From assembly GCA_963812195.1 (NCBI GenBank), contig CAWEUI010000007.1, forward strand, positions 62,001 to 126,000: a DNA stretch of 64,000 nucleotides. Direction: 5' to 3'. The notes under the pieces were generated by a model. That model did no database searches and was not told the origin of the DNA. It saw nothing but the letters and a program-made list of their open reading frames with translations. Source of the stretch: ZC4RG30 sp963812195 (GTDB lineage Bacteria; Pseudomonadota; Gammaproteobacteria; Steroidobacterales; Steroidobacteraceae). Positions 61,884-64,000 of the stretch are shown piece after piece. Made by a program: the position numbers and the translations under genes. Each line of letters starts with the position of its first letter. Positions within the stretch are counted from its first letter, which is position 1.

Positions 61884-62317
61884 CGGGACAGCACCAGCCG
61901 CGCTGCCTCCGCGGATCGTTCCAGCTGGTATTGCACCGCTACGATGTACTGCAAGCCCAGCCCGCATTGCGGACCGTGTCCGGCGCGACGTGCCCTGTGC
62001 CCGGTGCAATGCTGCGAACCCGTCGCCCGTGAGACACCCGCGCGCAGCATGCCGAAGATCTCCTCGTCGAGGTCGTACGTTCCATCGCAATCGCCGAACG
62101 GACACACATACACGAAGTGCGCCTGCGCCGGCGGGTAGACGGTGGACTTGACGGGCGCCTGCGCCAGACACGTGTCCACGTCGAATGCCAGTTCCACCGA
62201 GACCTGGGTTGCGGAGGGCAGCAACGTGCGCAGGGTTGGTGCATCGATGCGCGCCTTGCGTCGCCGATTCCTCTCGAGCTCTTCGGGACTGACCTTCTTG
62301 CGTCGCAGTCCGTTCAT
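61880..62317 (-). CDS. Cys/His-rich hypothetical protein, middle gene of the peptidase trio
   Basis: A 145-residue protein of no recognised family. A basic N-terminus (KKVSPEELERNRRRKAR) is followed by a strand with SVELAFDVDTCLAQAPVKS, then VYVCPFGDCDGTYDLDEE and a later QHCTGHRARRAGHGPQCGL. The C-x4-C, C-x-x-H and final Cys spacing could bind zinc. ATG 62317 overlaps the stop of the DUF4279 gene; its own stop overlaps the peptidase ATG. This tight packing implies the three proteins are made together and act together. Confidence 0.65.
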   Translation of the reverse strand: MNGLRRKKVSPEELERNRRRKARIDAPTLRTLLPSATQVSVELAFDVDTCLAQAPVKSTVYPPAQAHFVYVCPFGDCDGTYDLDEEIFGMLRAGVSRATGSQHCTGHRARRAGHGPQCGLGLQYIVAVQYQLERSAEAARLVLSR

Positions 62318-62769
62318 CAGGAGCTCGCCAACGCGCCCGCAGCCATCTGGCCCGCCTTGATCTCCACGGTAATGGATAATCCGATGCGGCCCAGCAGCGC
62401 AGCTTCTTCCGGCAACATTTCCATCCGGAAATCCCCGCGCGCAAATACCGTTACGAACAGCTCCGTGGCGCCTCCCCCATGATGCAGTTTCTGCAGGAAG
62501 ACGATGGAATTGCGCAGCATACGCAGGACCCGCGACATCTCGCTTTCCACACTGATGCGCTCGCCGGAGAATTTCGGACGGACCGCGATCTCGCACAGCC
62601 AGTAGCTGTCGCGATAGCTGCCGCCCACCGCCATGCCTGCCGGATCCGTGCGCTGCTCACCCTTGCACCAGACATGCCCGGGTTGCAGACCCAGCTCGCG
62701 CGTGATGCGCGCCGGATCGATGTCTGGATGGCGAATGCCAAGCGACATCGTGAACTCGTGGTCATTCAC
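62317..62769 (-). CDS. DUF4279 domain-containing protein, first gene of the peptidase trio
   Basis: A 150-residue cytosolic protein matching DUF4279: DHEFTMSLGIRHPDIDPARI, TRELGLQPGHVWCKGEQR, SYWLCEIAVRPKFSGERISV and MEMLPEEAALLGRIGLSITV. The domain's function is not established. GTG 62769 is chosen because it gives the family's typical start, with GGAG about 10 bp upstream; the frame is open further. It begins the three-gene unit that ends in the trypsin-like peptidase. Confidence 0.7.
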   Translation of the reverse strand: MNDHEFTMSLGIRHPDIDPARITRELGLQPGHVWCKGEQRTDPAGMAVGGSYRDSYWLCEIAVRPKFSGERISVESEMSRVLRMLRNSIVFLQKLHHGGGATELFVTVFARGDFRMEMLPEEAALLGRIGLSITVEIKAGQMAAGALASS

Positions 62770-62997
62770 GTCCGAAGTCTCCAAGGTGGGCCGGAGCCGG
62801 GTGCGACCCGCGAGGGCCACGAGAGGCACTTCCGGGAATTGCAGCGGGAGAAAGATGGAACGAGCGGAACAGCTCTCACCATACACCTATTTGGAGGCCG
62901 CGCTTGCATATTGGCGCGGCGCCCGGCTCAACGGCTGAGCTGGATCGTGGTTGTGTTCGCGACTGGACCGCGGCCAGCCGGGCCACCTGCGCCGGCG

Positions 62998-63390
62998 CTA
63001 CAGGGATTGCAGGACTCTGTGCAATTTTTCGCTCACTTCGCTTGCCAGTGGCTTGACCTGCTCGCGTCCCACCAGATTCATGACCGCCTCCGGATCCATG
63101 AATTCCACGTGCACACGCTGCTGATCGTCCTGCCGTACAACCACATTGCAGGGCAGGAGCAGGCCGATCGAGGGCTCTGCACAAATTGCCTGGTACGCCA
63201 GGGCCGGATTGCAGGCGCCGAGAATGCGGTACGGCTGTGTGTCCTTGCCCAGCTTCTTCTTCAATGTCGCCGCCACATCGATCTGCGTCAGCACCCCGAA
63301 CCCCTCCTTCTTCAGCTCCTCTTCGACGCGAGTGAGCACCTGCTCAAACGGCGCTTCAACGACTTTTCCGAATCCGTAGCTCAGCGTCAT
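62998..63390 (-). CDS. DUF302 domain-containing protein
   Basis: A 130-residue protein of DUF302. Blocks: MTLSYGFGKVVEAPFEQVLT, EELKKEGFGVLTQIDVAATL, KKLGKDTQPYRILGACNPAL, AIGLLLPCNVVVRQ-like strand and a C-terminal helix. The family is widespread, found beside heavy-metal or sulfur genes, and has no known catalysis. AGGAGG lies 8 bp before ATG 63390. It stands apart from the peptidase trio. Confidence 0.9.
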   Translation of the reverse strand: MTLSYGFGKVVEAPFEQVLTRVEEELKKEGFGVLTQIDVAATLKKKLGKDTQPYRILGACNPALAYQAICAEPSIGLLLPCNVVVRQDDQQRVHVEFMDPEAVMNLVGREQVKPLASEVSEKLHRVLQSL

Positions 63391-63646
63391 TTCCCAGCCT
63401 CCTGTCGGTATCCCGCCTCCGCAACCCAGCCATGGATTCTCGCGCCTCTTCACGGCATTGCGCCACTCATCGGCGCCGCACCATGACCCCCGGCCGCGCT
63501 GCGGCGCAGGATCCACCTTCAGATGCGTATACACTTGGGGCTCAAACACAAACAGGGGCGGCGGCGGCGGCAGGCAATGCGATCTGGAAGCGCGCATGGA
63601 CCGCCGGACTGAGGCCGGCTGACCCCAACGCATGAGGATCATCATC

Positions 63647-64000
63647 ATGTTCAAACCCGCATCAATGCGCGGCATGCTCGCCGCCAGTGTTCTTGGCATT
63701 GCAGGCATGGTCGCGATAGTCAGGGCCGCCGATGCACCGCCCAACAGCGCGTCGGCGCAGCAGGCCGATCCACGCGATTCGGCCAACTCCGACATTCCTG
63801 CCACGACGCCGATGGGCTCAGGCCCCTACCCCGCCATCATGGAGGTGGACCCCGGCCTGCCGACCCATACGCTGTACCGGCCCGCGGACCTGTCCAGGGC
63901 CGGCAAGCTGCCCGTGGTGGTCTGGGGTAATGGCGCCTGCTGGAATGTCGGCAACAGCTTCCGCTGGTTCCTCAGCGACATCGCATCGTACGGCTACCTG
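63647..64000 (+). CDS. Secreted alpha/beta-hydrolase-like protein, 3' end missing
   Basis: The first 118 codons of a secreted protein; the frame is open to the end of the window. The signal peptide (ASVLGIAGMVAIVRAADA) is followed by GPYPAIMEVDPGLPTHTLYR, PADLSRAGKLPVVVWGNGAC and NVGNSFRWFLSDIASYGYL, which resemble the first strands of secreted alpha/beta hydrolases, with the oxyanion region at VVVWGNGAC. The nucleophile lies beyond the window. ATG 63647 has GAGGATC before it; ATG 63632 is in frame and also possible. Confidence 0.7.
   Translation, partial: MFKPASMRGMLAASVLGIAGMVAIVRAADAPPNSASAQQADPRDSANSDIPATTPMGSGPYPAIMEVDPGLPTHTLYRPADLSRAGKLPVVVWGNGACWNVGNSFRWFLSDIASYGYL

Noticed and set aside
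1..64000. CRISPR arrays, tRNA or rRNA genes, insertion sequences and prophage genes
   Set aside because: No regularly spaced repeats, cloverleaf candidates, transposase or phage structural proteins were recognised on either strand.

Overview
The window is GC-rich, gene-dense DNA from an aerobic Gram-negative bacterium. The gene content (NhaA, SlyX, an RpoE-ChrR type ECF sigma/anti-sigma pair, EgtB/EgtD, cytochrome-fused PQQ dehydrogenases, many secreted esterases, a TonB-type receptor) fits an environmental gammaproteobacterium, perhaps near Steroidobacteraceae or Nevskiales; that placement is an inference and weak. I see no rRNA, tRNA, CRISPR array, insertion sequence or prophage.

1-9 kb: a truncated MscS channel, NhaA, an octaheme cytochrome carrying HEAT/TPR-like repeats, a secreted sulfatase-family enzyme with an atypical active-site motif, a frameshifted SnoaL-like protein and an MBL-fold/rhodanese sulfur enzyme. 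9-18.6 kb: a sucrose locus. An MFS transporter, sucrose phosphorylase and LacI regulator are chained by GTGA overlaps, with a ROK fructokinase divergent. Beside them lie four secreted hydrolases (GDSL, ceramidase-like, two alpha/beta hydrolases). A GCAAACGTTTGC palindrome between transporter and kinase recurs with one mismatch between the two esterase operons, so one LacI protein probably controls both.

18.6-31 kb: a GST, a diguanylate cyclase coupled to an outer-membrane receptor, slyX, and then a singlet-oxygen-type stress locus: DUF2177, ChrR, ECF sigma, and a co-linear operon CFA1-DUF2878-DUF1295-FAD oxidoreductase-DUF1365-CFA2 plus a beta-propeller gene. I find a repeated promoter, TGATCY-N17-GTAT, before the sigma gene, the CFA operon, DUF2177 and, 20 kb away, a DUF6134 gene just after egtBD. 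In three of the four cases an ATG lies exactly 6 nt after the -10 element, implying leaderless mRNAs.

31.5-59.7 kb: a GH3 glycosidase and DUF938 methyltransferase, an HPF-like ribosome protein, a CAP-domain protein, a second diguanylate cyclase, two PQQ dehydrogenases fused to cytochrome c, ergothioneine genes egtB/egtD, beta-propeller proteins, an AraC regulator, a GST, a GFA protein (with a decayed copy of its tail downstream), an aldo/keto reductase, a thiamine-diphosphate enzyme with an aromatic-acid-type transporter, and a fatty acid desaturase.

59.7-64 kb: an accessory stretch of small unrecognised genes, including an overlapping three-gene unit (DUF4279, Cys/His-rich protein, trypsin-like peptidase) that may be an undescribed system, then a DUF302 protein and a truncated secreted hydrolase.

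At least ten conserved genes are split by single-base shifts while neighbours are intact. This looks more like sequencing indels than gene decay, so these genes are annotated as one unit each with the breaks noted.
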